A DNA stretch of 64,000 bases from Mactra quadrangularis (Eukaryota > Mollusca > Bivalvia > Venerida > Mactridae): contig CM046301.1 of NCBI GenBank assembly GCA_025267735.1, forward strand, positions 64,003,872 through 64,067,871, in the 5' to 3' direction. Within the stretch, counting starts at the first letter, position 1. The number at the start of each line of letters is the position of its first letter. The notes under the pieces are model-generated. The model made no database searches. It was given only the letters and a program-made list of their open reading frames with translations, and had not been told where the DNA came from. The position numbers and the translations under genes are program-made. This document shows, piece by piece, positions 35,233-47,119 of this stretch.

Positions 35233-35534
35233 CCCGGGTCTATAGCGCAATTGGTAGCGCGCCGGGATTTGGAATCTCGTGTCCTGAGGGGGGTGCGGGT
35301 TCGAATCCCACCCGGGGAGGTTATACCCTTCCATGAAAATTAGACAATAATGTCAATTTTCCTCCATTGATTAGATAATATGGAGAAGTTTCCGGCCTCG
35401 TGGGAGGGTAGGTGAGGACTGGTTATAGACAAGGGTCCAGTAAAGCTAGGTTAGGTGCGCTGGACGCCGTGAAATGACCTAAACTGTGTTGATACGGCGT
35501 TAACTCCAATAAATAAATAAAATAAATAAATAAA
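35233..35534 (+). repeat. tRNA-derived SINE (family 1)
   Basis: Head cccgggtctatagcgcaatt carries box A-like AGCGCAATTGGTAGCGCGCC and box B GGTTCGAATCC. The body ends cggcgttaactccaat and an (AAAT)n tail. The flanking 9-base direct repeat taaaacaac marks the insertion. Close copy at 52456-52752. Confidence 0.85.
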
Positions 35535-35539
35535 ACAAC

Positions 35540-36780
35540 AGAAGAAAACAATGTTACGCTACAAAAACAAGTTAATATAATACGCTCTGTATATATATGG
35601 TAGAATTCTTTTAATTGGTCAAACTAAAAGTTTAGTATTTTATGGAGTATATCAAATACCATACGATAATAAGTGCAAAGATGTTAAGTATGGCTTCTCA
35701 CAAAATAATAAGTCTGCTACCATGTCGTCTATCTTTTGTTTGTTTGAATTCATAATTCTTACTTATAAGTATACATAAGTTCACTCTCACAAAAGTGTGT
35801 TTTCGTAACAGTACAGATATGTATAAGGCCACTTAAAGAAATATCGCAAAGTTTTGCAATTATAATGGAAAAGCACTTCACCGTGTCTTATAATTGGTCA
35901 GGTGCCGTAGACTTCTCAACTCACTTATCCGTCGGATATCCCACTTGAAAATGATTCACTATGAATTTATTTAAAGATTATTTTTGACGACACTGTTTGA
36001 ATAATTTCCTACGCTTCAATAAAAGCTCTTCATTGGAGTGAAAAATCTGATAAACGATAGTTGGATTGTTTTTCATTTCACCGTTAGATTTTATATTACC
36101 TTTCTTAATTATAAGTCGTTCATATTTACACTATTGTACGCACGTAGGTATGACGAATAATTAAAATTGAAGAATTGAAACGTGATCATGAAATGGATAC
36201 TTAATTTTAAGTCAAGCTATGACTTTAAAATCGATATTTTCAATAATAAGAAAGTTTTGACAAAAACAGAAAATAAAGTTACTCTAACAAATAAAAGAGT
36301 TTTTTAGTTCGGTACACTAATTGTTTTCACGTCTATAACAATAAGAGGCGTGTGAAATACAATTGTAGTTATAAACAAATATTTTGGACTTAAATTTATT
36401 TACAATTTGAAATGTAGAAACGATTTCTTGTAGAAATATTTGAACAGATTACCTACTAGCGAATTGGCTTCCGAAGTAATTGTGAAAACATTGAAGAGGT
36501 CAATGAAGTGACCGTTAAAAAGTTATAAAAATACTAATAAATACTTGATACTATTTTATGAAGAATTTACAAAAGAAATTATCATATATCATAAAAAGAG
36601 AAGACAGTAGATATAGACATTTATTTGGATTATAGTTTTGTACAAAAACAAGTCTACGCTCTGTTAAGCATATTTTGTATTCATATTATTTTATCATTTG
36701 AAATTATGGAATTTATTACTGCTTAAGAAAATTGTTCATTCACCGTACTGCTGACTGCCTTAGAAACCAGTATTCCTAAT
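35540..36780. other. AT-rich region upstream of the 475-codon gene
   Basis: No coding exon or recognised repeat. Candidate acceptor ctgactgccttag near 36761 could end a 5' UTR intron. Confidence 0.4.
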
Positions 36781-36831
36781 AGAAATTTGTTTGTGGATTT
36801 AATATGGTTGTTTTTGATAGTTACATTAAAA

Positions 36832-38259
36832 ATGTCAGAAATCATACCCGATAATCAAACTACTAACTCAGATGGTGAAAACACGGAGAGTAAAATAACA
36901 ACATTACATGTTTCAAACAACGCTAAACCGAAAAGCGGTAAAGGACAACGACCAGGAAAATCAAAACGAACGAAGAAAGTAATCGTCAAAATGCCAACGT
37001 TAAGTCGTCGCTTTGACGATGAACATAAACTGTTTCCTAAAGGAATCGATGCTATGAAAGGAACACTTGAACAAATTCAAGAAGAATCGAAAGAAACAAG
37101 TAGAGTAAATAGTGAATTAGTTCAAAATGAAAATAGTGATGATCATAACAAGGAAAATTATAATGAATCTAAAGAAATAGTGGATAAGAACAGTGTGAAT
37201 ACTGTGAACAAAGACCAAGAAGTAAGTCAAAACAATGATAATACGAATGAAACAGTAAGTGACCAACTGTATGGAATGTTTAAACGAACCAATACTGAAC
37301 GTTCGTTATTAAGTACAAAGAGTGATAGTGCCATTACTCCCATGTCTCCAAAAAGGCGACAATCTAAATGCAGTATTAAAAGACCCAAGTCTTCAGTCGG
37401 TTGGACCAAAAAAGAAATAGAACTATTTCTACCAAGGAAGAGTTTCTTTAGTGTCCATGACAACACACTTTCTTCAGCTGGTTTTGATATTCGATCAGAC
37501 GAAGAGAGAAAGATTCCTGAGTGGCGAAAACTTCTGCGCATGCGCTCACGCGACGAACTTTATCCACCAGAAGAAAAGGAAGAAGAAAAGCCTGTGGTTG
37601 CAATGGCATTCTTAGACGAAGAATCGGAAGAAGAATTTGGTTTGGAAAATGTAGAAACTGCAATATCAGCTGAAAATAAAGAGCATGGAACAACAACAAA
37701 AGCCAAACGTCGACATAAAGATAAGAAGTTATCGAATGCTGAAAAAGAAGAGTATAAACCGCTGTATGACTATCTGAAGTATATCCATGACCACCCAGAG
37801 GAATATGTACAAGCTAATAAATACGTAGGTAAGAACATTGATTATCGACATCCAAGCAACATGGTTCGTCTAGCACGTGCGTATCGTCGCGGTCACCATG
37901 GAACACAAAGACACAGTATTTATCTGCATGCAATCATGGAGCTGAAAAAGAAAACCTCGGATACGACGCCACTTGCACGTTCGTCTAGAACAGACAAAGG
38001 TACCACCAAGAAGGAAGTGGATATTATAGAACAGCCAGTCACTACTGGTACGACTGAAACAGAAACAGAAATTGAGAAACTTCGATCTAAAGCTGAAAAA
38101 TGGGCTAATGGTTTAACAACACAACAGTGGTTGAAAGCTAGAGAACTTGCTCTGAAAGATGTTGGAGATGAGGACGTTTCAATGTCTAAATGGTGGTTAG
38201 TGTTTAGATCGTGCCATTATTTAAGAATTCCATCACATATTTCTGACTCGACTCATTAA
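36832..38259 (+). CDS. Uncharacterised basic protein, 475 residues, single coding exon
   Basis: Not recognised. The frame stays open further upstream but without an ATG, so the start is set at aaaATGtca (36832). Visible: a Lys/Arg cluster at about residues 33-52 (a possible nuclear localisation signal), an Asn/Glu-rich probably disordered stretch (about 75-140), RPKSSVGW, an acidic block EEEFGLEN, a Lys-rich KAKRRHKDKK, and a Trp-rich C-terminal part (415-475) with KWANGLTTQQWLKARELALK and MSKWWLVFRSCHYLRIP that looks like a small folded helical domain. No signal peptide or membrane segment. It lies 4.9 kb downstream of the 646-codon gene on the same strand; no similarity between the two was noticed. 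Confidence 0.85.
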   Translation: MSEIIPDNQTTNSDGENTESKITTLHVSNNAKPKSGKGQRPGKSKRTKKVIVKMPTLSRRFDDEHKLFPKGIDAMKGTLEQIQEESKETSRVNSELVQNENSDDHNKENYNESKEIVDKNSVNTVNKDQEVSQNNDNTNETVSDQLYGMFKRTNTERSLLSTKSDSAITPMSPKRRQSKCSIKRPKSSVGWTKKEIELFLPRKSFFSVHDNTLSSAGFDIRSDEERKIPEWRKLLRMRSRDELYPPEEKEEEKPVVAMAFLDEESEEEFGLENVETAISAENKEHGTTTKAKRRHKDKKLSNAEKEEYKPLYDYLKYIHDHPEEYVQANKYVGKNIDYRHPSNMVRLARAYRRGHHGTQRHSIYLHAIMELKKKTSDTTPLARSSRTDKGTTKKEVDIIEQPVTTGTTETETEIEKLRSKAEKWANGLTTQQWLKARELALKDVGDEDVSMSKWWLVFRSCHYLRIPSHISDSTH

Positions 38260-38674
38260 TTTAATGTTTCCATTTTAAGGTATTCCATTTACATTTTTGT
38301 ATGTATACATTAATTAATTTATTATGGCGTATTGGTGTATAAATTGTGTATATATTTCAAACAAATCGAGCTTGACGACGTAGGCTCGATGAAGCTGGAT
38401 TATTTAAGGATGATCATTGAGATAGTAAACTTTATTATTTTTGTTTTGAAAAATTGGAACTCTATATATATAGTGCTCGATTCTGTTTCATGTATACCAC
38501 AGGGAATAGTATCAAATTAAAAAAACTCTTGTCAACTCATGCCACGCTTCTATAGTCTACTTCTATATTATTACTGTGTGATAGATTGTAACGTTGAAAG
38601 CTGTCGTTCGTATGAACGCTTTGTACATCAACTTGTGATTTGTAGTGTAATTGAGACTATTTGAGTTTAGTGTA

Positions 38675-39170
38675 CATAGGCGGATCCAAGGGGGCGGACC
38701 TGGCGTACGCCCCTCCCCCTAAAATTGCCCAAGCAAAGGGTTTTTATAATGTATAAATATAAATGTCAAAAAATTTCGCACGCTATGCGTGCAATTAATA
38801 ACAAGACTGGAACTACGCTAATACAATGACATAAAATATAATAATTCAAGGACAATACCTTCTTAGTATTTCTATTTGTTACGTTTAACATGATCTAACG
38901 GCTGTAAAAATTATATGATATGCATGTCTATCTAGATGTTTTTATTGTATACCCTGGGAACGGATAGGTTCTGTAAATGTGCATGAATACCTTAGAAATG
39001 AGTTTTAGGGGTCGCAGCAATCTGAACCCCAAGTCAAGGCTTTGTCTAGAACCCATAGTGGGCCCTTGAATACGGTCCCTAGACACCCAGTCTGCTTGTT
39101 CATTTTCCGTCCCTCCCCCCGTAACTTGAAATTTCCACCCCCGTAACTGGAAATCCTGGATCCGCCTATG
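38675..39170. mobile_element. MITE of the GGCGGATCCAG family, copy 2
   Basis: Inverted ends CATAGGCGGATCCA and TGGATCCGCCTATG over 496 bases; GTGTA occurs directly on both sides. The ends hold C-rich and G-rich runs, and the interior is AT-rich and non-coding. Confidence 0.8.
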
Positions 39171-39369
39171 GTGTACGTATATATACTGACATTCTTAAAG
39201 TATTGTTACGTATGAATAAAAAGACTGTGCCATCCAGTAAAGTGTAAATAGTTTGTTCTAAATTTTGATATATGATAAATATATGTTTTACAAAATAAAA
39301 TATTGTTACCAGGTAACATTGACACTTACTTGTTATTTCATAATTATGTAAGTCACTTAACTCAATAAA

Positions 39370-39445
39370 AAGTATGGTCTGGACTTGGATCGAACCACCT
39401 ACGACCTTCGGAGACGTAAGCGGACATTTACCCCATCGCAGTAAA
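39370..39445 (-). repeat. Degenerate tRNA-like sequence
   Basis: The complement reads tttactgcgatggggtaaat, then ggtggttcgatccaagtcca. A box B-like GGTTCGATCC is clear but the cloverleaf cannot be completed. SINE head or tRNA pseudogene. Confidence 0.35.
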
Positions 39446-39582
39446 GCTAACTTGAAGGCGAGGGAGAACAAGTGCTTCTGCTAACGGCAGTAGTGCACCA
39501 ATTAACTTTTAATTCAATTTAGAAATCAGCAAATGTGCGTACTACATATGTAAATATATTTACATGTAAAGTATTTTTCCTA

Positions 39583-40401
39583 TGAGGGTCATTCAATATG
39601 AATTATACAATGAAACCCTTAGATTTTGTTTTCAATTTCAAACTAGACAACCACCAATTACATACCAAGTGACAATGTAAGACCATTTCCGGATTAATGT
39701 TAAATTGTAAAAATGTTCAACACCTGACATGGCGATAACTATTCAAAACCGTAGCCTTAAACCTTTATGGAGGCGCACATACTCTAAATTTACGAAAGGA
39801 TTGGAAAGTGAGTGCTTCTCAAGAATGACACCCTATAATGATCACTCTGCGACATAAACTTATATTTAGAGGTAACAGAAGAGGGCTGATGACCAAAAAA
39901 ACTTTATCATGTTCTTATGACATAAATTTGTGGATACAATTATCAATGTGGGATATGTATTGTAGACAAGTATATACAGAGTCCCTACATTGACATTTTA
40001 ATATTATTTTCACATTTATTACGTTTAAACGTGATGTTATTTCGTAAAAACGAAAATTAATTGTATAGATCTATTAACACTTATTAATAGACATTTTCTT
40101 ACCATTGTCGGCTGACGTAAAAAGTGCACGCGGTCGTCATGTTTGAGACGTCATGGTAACGTTATTAGCAATAATGACGTCAAATAAATTGTAGATCCGA
40201 ATGGGAAATATCTTCAAGTTTACAACGGCTTCAAAGATTATATGCAAATCTAAAAATGACAGAAGTACCATACCACCTTAAACGAAATAATTGTGAAAAT
40301 AAAAATATTTCAAAATCACTTTAGGACCTCCATAGACCAGTAATACAGAGATATGCTAAGAAACAATTTCAAACTAGAGTTTACATATTGAATGACCTTT
40401 G
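39583..40401. mobile_element. mariner-type element remnant
   Basis: Ends TGAGGGTCATTCAATATG and, complemented, CAAAGGTCATTCAATATG inside TA flanks. GAGGGTCATTCAA is a common mariner end. Length about 819 bases; no readable transposase. Confidence 0.65.
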
Positions 40402-40420
40402 TATTTCGTACAGACCACAG

Positions 40421-40482
40421 GGATTCCTAGCGATAACCATTTATACCTATTGTATTTATAAATGGTTATCGTTAGGAATACC
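40421..40482. repeat. Perfect short hairpin
   Basis: attcctagcgataaccattt continues to tata, faces its complement with one G-T pair, and leaves a loop of about 10 bases. Stem of 23 pairs. It lies 19 bases outside the mariner-type remnant. A small MITE or a microRNA-like precursor are both possible. Confidence 0.7.
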
Positions 40483-40986
40483 ATTTGAACAGACTACCCA
40501 AGTTTTACAAAGAAGTCTGAAAATTGCGATGTTTGAGTATATATTTATCAACATTAAAGATAACTATAAAGTTATAGTAACTAAGTATGTATATATAAGA
40601 AGCCACGGGATAGCATGATATATCAAACATAACACTTTAGTTCCATATAAGGTTTACCTATCAAGTATCATCATTCAAAACTTACGACATTTCAAATAAT
40701 GCACTTTTAACCCATAAAATAGAAAATCATATACCAGTATATTTATATATAGCATTGTTTGTATTAGTCAAGTGGTCTTACATTTTACTCCCTTCATAAA
40801 ATATAATGCCCACGTCAAAATATGTTATCTTTAGATTTAGAAGAAATTACTTTCAATTGTAAGCAAAATTAGAAATTAGAAAACACTAAACATGAATACA
40901 ATTCGACAAATGTATGAAACTTGCAGGATTGTGTGGTACATTAAAATGATTTGTACCGCTCATTGTACTGTGTACATGTATAGATC

Positions 40987-41310
40987 CATAGGCGGATCCA
41001 GCGGGGGTCAGGGGGTCCGGACCCCCCTAGAATTTCTAAAACAAACCTGTCTATAAGTGTATTTCTTGACTGTAAGTCATTTTTAAGTAGCATGAAGCAG
41101 TTTTTTTCTCAGTGAATTATAAAGAGTTAAGTTATGTAGTTTTTATCATCAATTTGTTGCATTATTCTGTAAATAATGTATAATGTTAATGTGGTTCGAA
41201 AGTTTGGACCTCCCTAGAAAAGTTCGTACCCCCCTAGAAAAATTCGGACCCCCGAGAAAAATACAGTTTGGAACAAGGCACCCCGCCCGACCGCTTTGAT
41301 CCACGCAGGC
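40987..41310 (+). mobile_element. MITE of the GGCGGATCCAG family, copy 3
   Basis: Starts cataggcggatccagcggg; the right end (tgatccacgcaggc) is decayed. Interior shared with 41449-41747: tttcttgactgtaagtcatt and aatgtataatgttaatgtgg. Confidence 0.75.
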
Positions 41311-41448
41311 TAATGAAGAACAAAAACGTTCCTAACGAGAGACTGCCCGACAAGTACAGGTATGTTCTATTATTTGACTGAGGAATTCAGTTCCATAGAA
41401 AAAGGCTAAATCTACGCCCCTGAATTCAGAAAGCTCAATAGATATGAA

Positions 41449-41747
41449 CATGGGCGGATTCAGCGGTGGGAGGGGGTGTCAGGGGGGTCCGGACCCACCT
41501 AGAATTTCCAAAACGTATCTGTCTATTAGTGTATTTCTTGACTGTAAGTCATTTTTAAGTATCATGAAGCAATTTTTCTCGGTGATTAATATAGTTTTAA
41601 TGGTTATGTAGTTTTTTTTATTATTAATATGTAAATTATTCTGCAAATAATGTATAATGTTAATGTGGTTCGAAAGTTTTGACCCCCACCCCCCTAGTAA
41701 AAGTTTGGACCTCCACCCCCTAGAAAAAAATCCTTGATCCGCCCCTG
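41449..41747 (+). mobile_element. MITE of the GGCGGATCCAG family, copy 4
   Basis: Starts catgggcggattcagcgg and ends ttgatccgcccctg. Same orientation and interior as the copy 460 bases to its left. Confidence 0.75.
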
Positions 41748-41749
41748 CA

Positions 41750-42205
41750 CACGACCTTCAAGTAGACCTACTCTGATAATACATGTACCTAGTTCTATAC
41801 AACAGATCTCACTAAGTATATGGACTGTGATGACACGTTGGATTGGATTTACATGGACAATATTTTAGATATATTTGTATTTTTTTAACACTAAAGGTTT
41901 GAACACAGAATTGGATTGATTTTGAGCTGTTGATTTCTAATTTTGGAAATAAAATTATGTCTTATTACTTAGCCAATAGCTAAATTATATTTTAAGACTT
42001 TCGAAGTTTGAACTGTATAAGCTCAAATGGTGATGTATTTGTATCTCGGGTTCATTACTATGTGACCTTACGAATCGCGTTTCAGTTTAGTTATTAAAGC
42101 CATGAACATGCCGTTAATCGTTCATGAAAAAAAATAATATTTTTTAAACGTTATTCACGACAAAATAAATGTACAGTAAACTGTTTCTTAAACTAATAAT
42201 TGAAA
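41750..42205. other. AT-rich intergenic stretch
   Basis: No gene or recognised repeat seen. Confidence 0.5.
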
Positions 42206-42212
42206 AAAAATT

Positions 42213-42218
42213 AAAAAA
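42213..42218 (-). terminator. Pol III T-run terminator of 7SL
   Basis: Six consecutive T residues on the transcribed sense strand immediately follow the conserved 3' region. Confidence 0.8.
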
Positions 42219-42513
42219 GAATCTGGTCCAATTATGTTGGACGGGCTACCAACCGATGCCTATTCACAGGCGCTATCCCACTACTGATCGACACGGGAAC
42301 TTTTGTCTGCTGTGTTTCCACCCTGGACCGGTACGTCCCTCCTTAGTCAACCTGGACCTCTTGAGCTCCCCCGAGTGGCCCATATTGATGCCGAACTTAG
42401 TGCGGACGCCCGATCGACATAGTGCACCGGAAGACAGGACCCCCGGCCTCAAACCGTCCCAGACCCCGACCTCCAAGTAGCTAGATTACAGGAGCACGCC
42501 ACAACTCCCAGTC
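42216..42513 (-). ncRNA. 7SL: Signal recognition particle RNA (7SL)
   Basis: The reverse complement begins actgggagttgtggcgtgct and contains gtccgcactaagttcggcat and then caatatgg, identical to the conserved core of animal 7SL. It also has gactaaggaggg, the hairpin word gatcagtagtgggat and gcgcctgtgaata, in the same order as human 7SL. The RNA scaffolds the SRP proteins that deliver signal-peptide-bearing ribosomes to the ER. About 298 nt, the normal size. A run of six T (42213-42218) ends it, as for RNA polymerase III. The sequence is markedly GC-richer than its surroundings. All landmarks are intact, so a working gene is likely, though a recent pseudogene copy cannot be excluded. Confidence 0.95.
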
Positions 42514-42535
42514 GAGAGAAGGATTCGTAATAAGA

Positions 42536-42545
42536 GTATATATAC
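42536..42545 (-). promoter_or_regulatory. TATA box of the 7SL gene
   Basis: TATATATA sits about 24-31 bases upstream of the inferred 7SL start, the spacing expected for an upstream RNA polymerase III element. Confidence 0.6.
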
Positions 42546-42549
42546 CTAA

Positions 42550-43660
42550 CAATTTTTATTTTATGAACAATTTTCAAAATTTAAAATAAATCAATGGCAA
42601 CAGATTATACTTTAATCAGCTGCAGATAAATGCTTATTAAAAGAAAAAATTTACAAAATAATCAACATATTTCTTTACCGGAAGTACGTGGAAGGTTACA
42701 AACGATCGCTTATGCAACTGATAAAATAACATTTTTGTGTATATTATTTTAACGACTAGCGGTCATATATGTTTCTGTTAAATTTCTGGTTCATTTAAAA
42801 GTCTACAAATAAAATTAATAATTTAACTAATAGCAAAAAGGATTGTAAATAACCAATAAGCAAACACAAAAAGAAAATACACGCCACGCTATAAATAGAA
42901 CTTGTTTAGCGGAAAATACCGATAACCACCGAGAAAGGCCGATCAGTCAAAGGTACACAACTCTGTCAGACTTACATATTGAATATGTAAGAGTTATCTT
43001 TCGTTAATAATACACCGTTTGAGCACATAAAATGTAATAAGAAAAAGAATAGTAATTATTAATACATTTGTAGATAATGTTACCTTCACAGTTACTCGTA
43101 CTTCATTTTATAAACTCATAAATCCTTTTTCCTTAAACGACAGAGCACAACGTAAACATAACAAATGTTAAATATAATTCTACATGTTTAAGTTTATTAT
43201 CTGCACGGTGTTATGATATCAATTTAAATTTGATGCGATTTTTTTTACTCCATAAAAGTACCGTTCACGGCAGGTAACTTTATTTCATTTTTTGGACAAT
43301 TGGTTTAGCTCATTGTTCGATGGTCAAAGATGTTGTTTTACGATATAACAGCACAGAACATATTTTTATTACCTTTTTAATCTTTATTTTTGTTGACTGT
43401 TCTGTTCTGTTCAATCAAACATATAATATTATATTGTGTAACAAGCAATGTGAGTCTTAAACAAACAAATACATAAATACTATCATGTACGAGTAATAAA
43501 ACACAATAACTATATAATTGATAACTTCTTTACTATATAGAATGTTTCATTCATTCATCCAATACAATTTCATGTAATTAGCCAAAGTAAAGATACTTTA
43601 AATGATATTTAGCTGAAACGAGAGAGTCAAAATTAAAAAGACATTGAAATAATGAGCTAT
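42550..43660. other. AT-rich intergenic stretch
   Basis: No gene or recognised repeat seen; holds the upstream side of the 7SL gene. Confidence 0.5.
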
Positions 43661-43788
43661 TGAACTTTGAAGCAGTAACCAGTGTGACGCGCGAATAGGA
43701 ATTGTGAGGTCCCAGGTTCAAATCCCCACTACATTTCATTGAGCAGGAGATGTAACTTATGGAGATCTATAGATTGGCCACAGCCCTG

Positions 43789-44088
43789 CGTTCAGTTACC
43801 GCGAACTTAACAAAACGTTTCGTAACGATACATTCGGAACTCCTCGGCCATTCGCTGCGAATAATCTCGAACATATTTAGACGCTATTTTGAAACTGCCG
43901 GTGTTAAAGTAAACAAATATAAGATCGTTTAGGCATTGAGTGATGTTTCGTTTTTAGTCCGTAAATTTTGAAAAATCACTCATTGCCTTAGCAATCTCAT
44001 ACTTGAGTATTAGATTAGGTTATTCGCAGCGAATGGCCGAGGAGTTCCGAATGTATCGTTATGTAACGTTCTTTAATACGTTTGTTAC
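43789..44088 (+). mobile_element. MITE of the GCCTGTTC family, decayed copy
   Basis: Aligns over its length with 58937-59250: acgatacattcggaactcct, ggccattcgctgcgaata, gacgctattttgaaac, gtttcgtttttagtcc and the inverted right arm. The outer ends are worn. Confidence 0.75.
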
Positions 44089-44974
44089 TATATATAGTAA
44101 CAAATGTGACAAGTCTACACGGACATTACGCGACTTTTTCCCGTATTATGCGATTTTGGCCGCCTGCAACTCGCCCATTATGCATAATAGGCGCCGAGTG
44201 CTTGCACGCGCACTGATTACGTCATCAAGTAGCCGTAATTAGCTTCGAACATGGCGGCCGAAAGAATTTTTGAGGCTTTGTCAAATAGAATTTCACTGTC
44301 AGGATAGATTATACAAAAATATAAGACACAAAAAAGATTTATCTGAGATTTTACAAATACATAATTTCATTATAAATCACTTACTTCACCATTCAAATTC
44401 AACAGACACTCAACCGTTGACGCTGTCAAATACCAAACTCCGAAATTCGAACTGAATTCCTTTCTGTGTTCAATTTGACGAATATCCAGCCATTATACAG
44501 TAAATGCGTAGGTTGACTACTGTTTTACCAAAGCCAAGCCATGCATAGATTAAATATAATGGAACTGGTTTCTAGAAATAATCAGCAACGTCTATGCCAT
44601 TTTCGGATAATCCATGAATCATTGAATGACTCATCCCTTCCTTTCAGAGCCTTGTGTATTTCCATACATAATCCTTACATCCATATCGTCAATTTAAAGT
44701 TTGAAAAACACGTATACACTAGTAATTACGTTCCAGTCTCCTGATAATATCGTTTTAATCCATGATAAATGAACGTATATTCGTCACAAACGTTTAAAAA
44801 CATGACCGCCATTTGACAACAAAGTTTACATTAGATTCTACGTCATTGTTTTATTACGTCATCAAAGTACTGATTCGTCCTCGGAAAATTCGTCAGTTAT
44901 TAATCGTCCCTGAATAAAATGTTTTTAGTTTACTAAAAAATCGAGTCCGGATTCTGAACAAACGTATTAAAGAC

Positions 44975-45113
44975 GTTAATGATTAGTTGCTACTCGCCAT
45001 TATGCGATAATCACCCTCGAGTCCATAATAGCCTTCGGGCCAAAGGCCCTCAGGCTATTATGGACTTCATCGGGTGATTATCGCATAATGGCGAGTAGCA
45101 ACTAATCATTAAC
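44975..45113. mobile_element. Long hairpin MITE
   Basis: 139 bases folding on themselves. The outer arm gttaatgattagttgctact and then cgccattatgcgataatcac is mirrored exactly, and an inner stem gtccataatagcc is mirrored near ggctattatggac. No clear target duplication. Related words (gcgattttggccg, cccattatgcataatagg) occur at 44150-44200. Confidence 0.8.
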
Positions 45114-45114
45114 C

Positions 45115-47100
45115 TCTAAGTAACGTTTTGTGTAATTGAACACGCTACAGGTCATTTCTGAAAAGTCAACGAGCGTGGTACAGTATGAAATTTAGATTAT
45201 CTAATGCAATTACTGGTTTACTTTATATTTTTACTGTTTAAAGTAAGGCTGATTCAAAATTGAGAGATTTAAGCCAATTTATGAGGTAGAAGGCAGGTTT
45301 CGTGTATTTTTAATTAACATTGAGCAATATCCATTGGAGTATTGAACCTAATTATTCAATTACTTTTTGTAAAAAAAATGAAATTTTCCCAAATGCGATT
45401 TCAACATAAAATTTATGAAAACTCACACATTTGAAGGGAAATCTTAAGATTATCACAGATTTTATGAAAAAAAATATTGTTAACAATTCATGTTGTAAGT
45501 CACCCCTTTACATTATGCAAGATCATGACAAGCCGGATCAGTATAAACCCCAAACTCCCGAATTACCGTCAAGTCTTAAAACCGTCACCTGTGGTTTAGG
45601 CTTTCTTCTCGTCACGGTGCAGTGACAATGCACAGCGTATGGTCTTTATAAAATTTAATTTGTGTGCTTGTATTAGCATAATTCAATTTTGTATTTGTTC
45701 GCTTCACTTAGTAAAGACCAATGGATATTTTATACCTCAGTACGAGTTACAGTATTGACAATTAACCTGTCATTGGTATACACAGGTGTTCCGAACCATT
45801 CTTACTGAAATTACATATTCATCTTAATATCATAGCGTTAAATATCATGTTTTATTATCAAGTTACTACCTTGTAAGTATCAAAGAGGAAATATACGAGT
45901 TCAATAGAGAATTGACTTCTGTGTTTTCGTGGTATAGAAAATTTCGTGGTATAGGACTACAGTAACTTTACAAGCGTTGTTACAAGTATGAATGTTTCGG
46001 TATCACTGTCAAACAAAACAGGTGTATGGCATGTGGGGTTTATTATTATCGAGCTAATGACATTTATAAACATTTTGATGATATTTCACGCAAACAAATA
46101 GAAACAGATGTTTATTTTGTTGGTTACTTTTATAGTGTGTATATGTACACTGCATTTTCATAGCAATGTACTCATAGGGCTGGTATGCACGTGGCTTAGT
46201 CTATAGTCAGGAATAATGTTATTTATCTATAATAAGCAATGCATATCAGTTGCTTTATATGTCATTTTTCTGTAGAAAGTAACCACAGTTTCTGACTCGA
46301 TATATATTTGTATCACATTACTGATACACAATGATGACTCAATTCGCTCTAAATGTTTAGACCATTTTTCAACATGTGAGGTATTGGCCTGAGCCTTGTG
46401 TAAATTAGAATTATCCCAGTCAGTTCACCTTATATTATCAGTATTTCATCTCTGTTGATGGCGTATATGAATTCACATGTATTCCTATTTTTATGTAAAT
46501 ATAGAAATAAAGTACTTTTCTGTTTTGATTCGTTCCATTATGTTATTGTTTATCCAATATACCCAATAAAAGGACATCTATGTTTGTTTCCGTTGAAAAC
46601 CAGCTAAAAAGCAGAAATTGAATTAAAAAGTAAGAATTGCTTTAAATAATACTCGTGCTATCAACAACACTGTTCGAACTGAATATGTATCTATATAGCA
46701 AAGGTGAAGCTTGTCGTTACATATGTGTTTGAGTAGGCATACTATAGAAGAACACTCATTGATGATGCGGGATTATTCTTGGAAAAGTCAAAATCCTCAT
46801 GCTGTCGGATGACAAACGATCGAAGACTTCTTCTTGGGTTCAGCATCTAAGTTTCAACTTTCTCAAGTTGCATTAATTTGTGTTTGGACAGTATCGAAGC
46901 AAATGAGGCGAACGTATACCCCCAGTCATAACAAAGACTTGGACTATCAACTGGCTTTAAACTATTGCTTAGAACGTTATACTATGAAAAGATAATTTAA
47001 ACATTATGCACCTGGTCCATTCCTTTAAAACAAACGACTCCTCTCATTGAAATATATTGAACTATCAGTTGAAACACAGCAAACCCATGGTAAAATCGTT
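45115..47100. other. AT-rich intergenic stretch
   Basis: No exon, RNA gene or recognised repeat could be supported. Confidence 0.5.
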
Positions 47101-47119
47101 TGAATAGTAAAAATTCCGG

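Noticed and set aside
35233..35325. tRNA gene
   Set aside because: tRNA-like head of a SINE with a second full copy at 52456; extra bases in the anticodon region and a SINE tail.
36787..36831. Upstream extension of the 475-codon frame with a hydrophobic leader
   Set aside because: It would need a TTG start; the first ATG is at 36832, and a hydrophobic lead followed by a highly basic, disordered protein is not convincing.
42169..42480. 103-codon plus-strand open frame (and its opposite-strand partner)
   Set aside because: It is the antisense reading of the 7SL RNA gene; the GC-rich structured RNA causes the open frame.
44255..44311. Short frame MAAERIFEALSN starting at ATGGCGGCCG
   Set aside because: It stops after 18 codons and lies in repeat-like sequence; the good start context alone is not enough.
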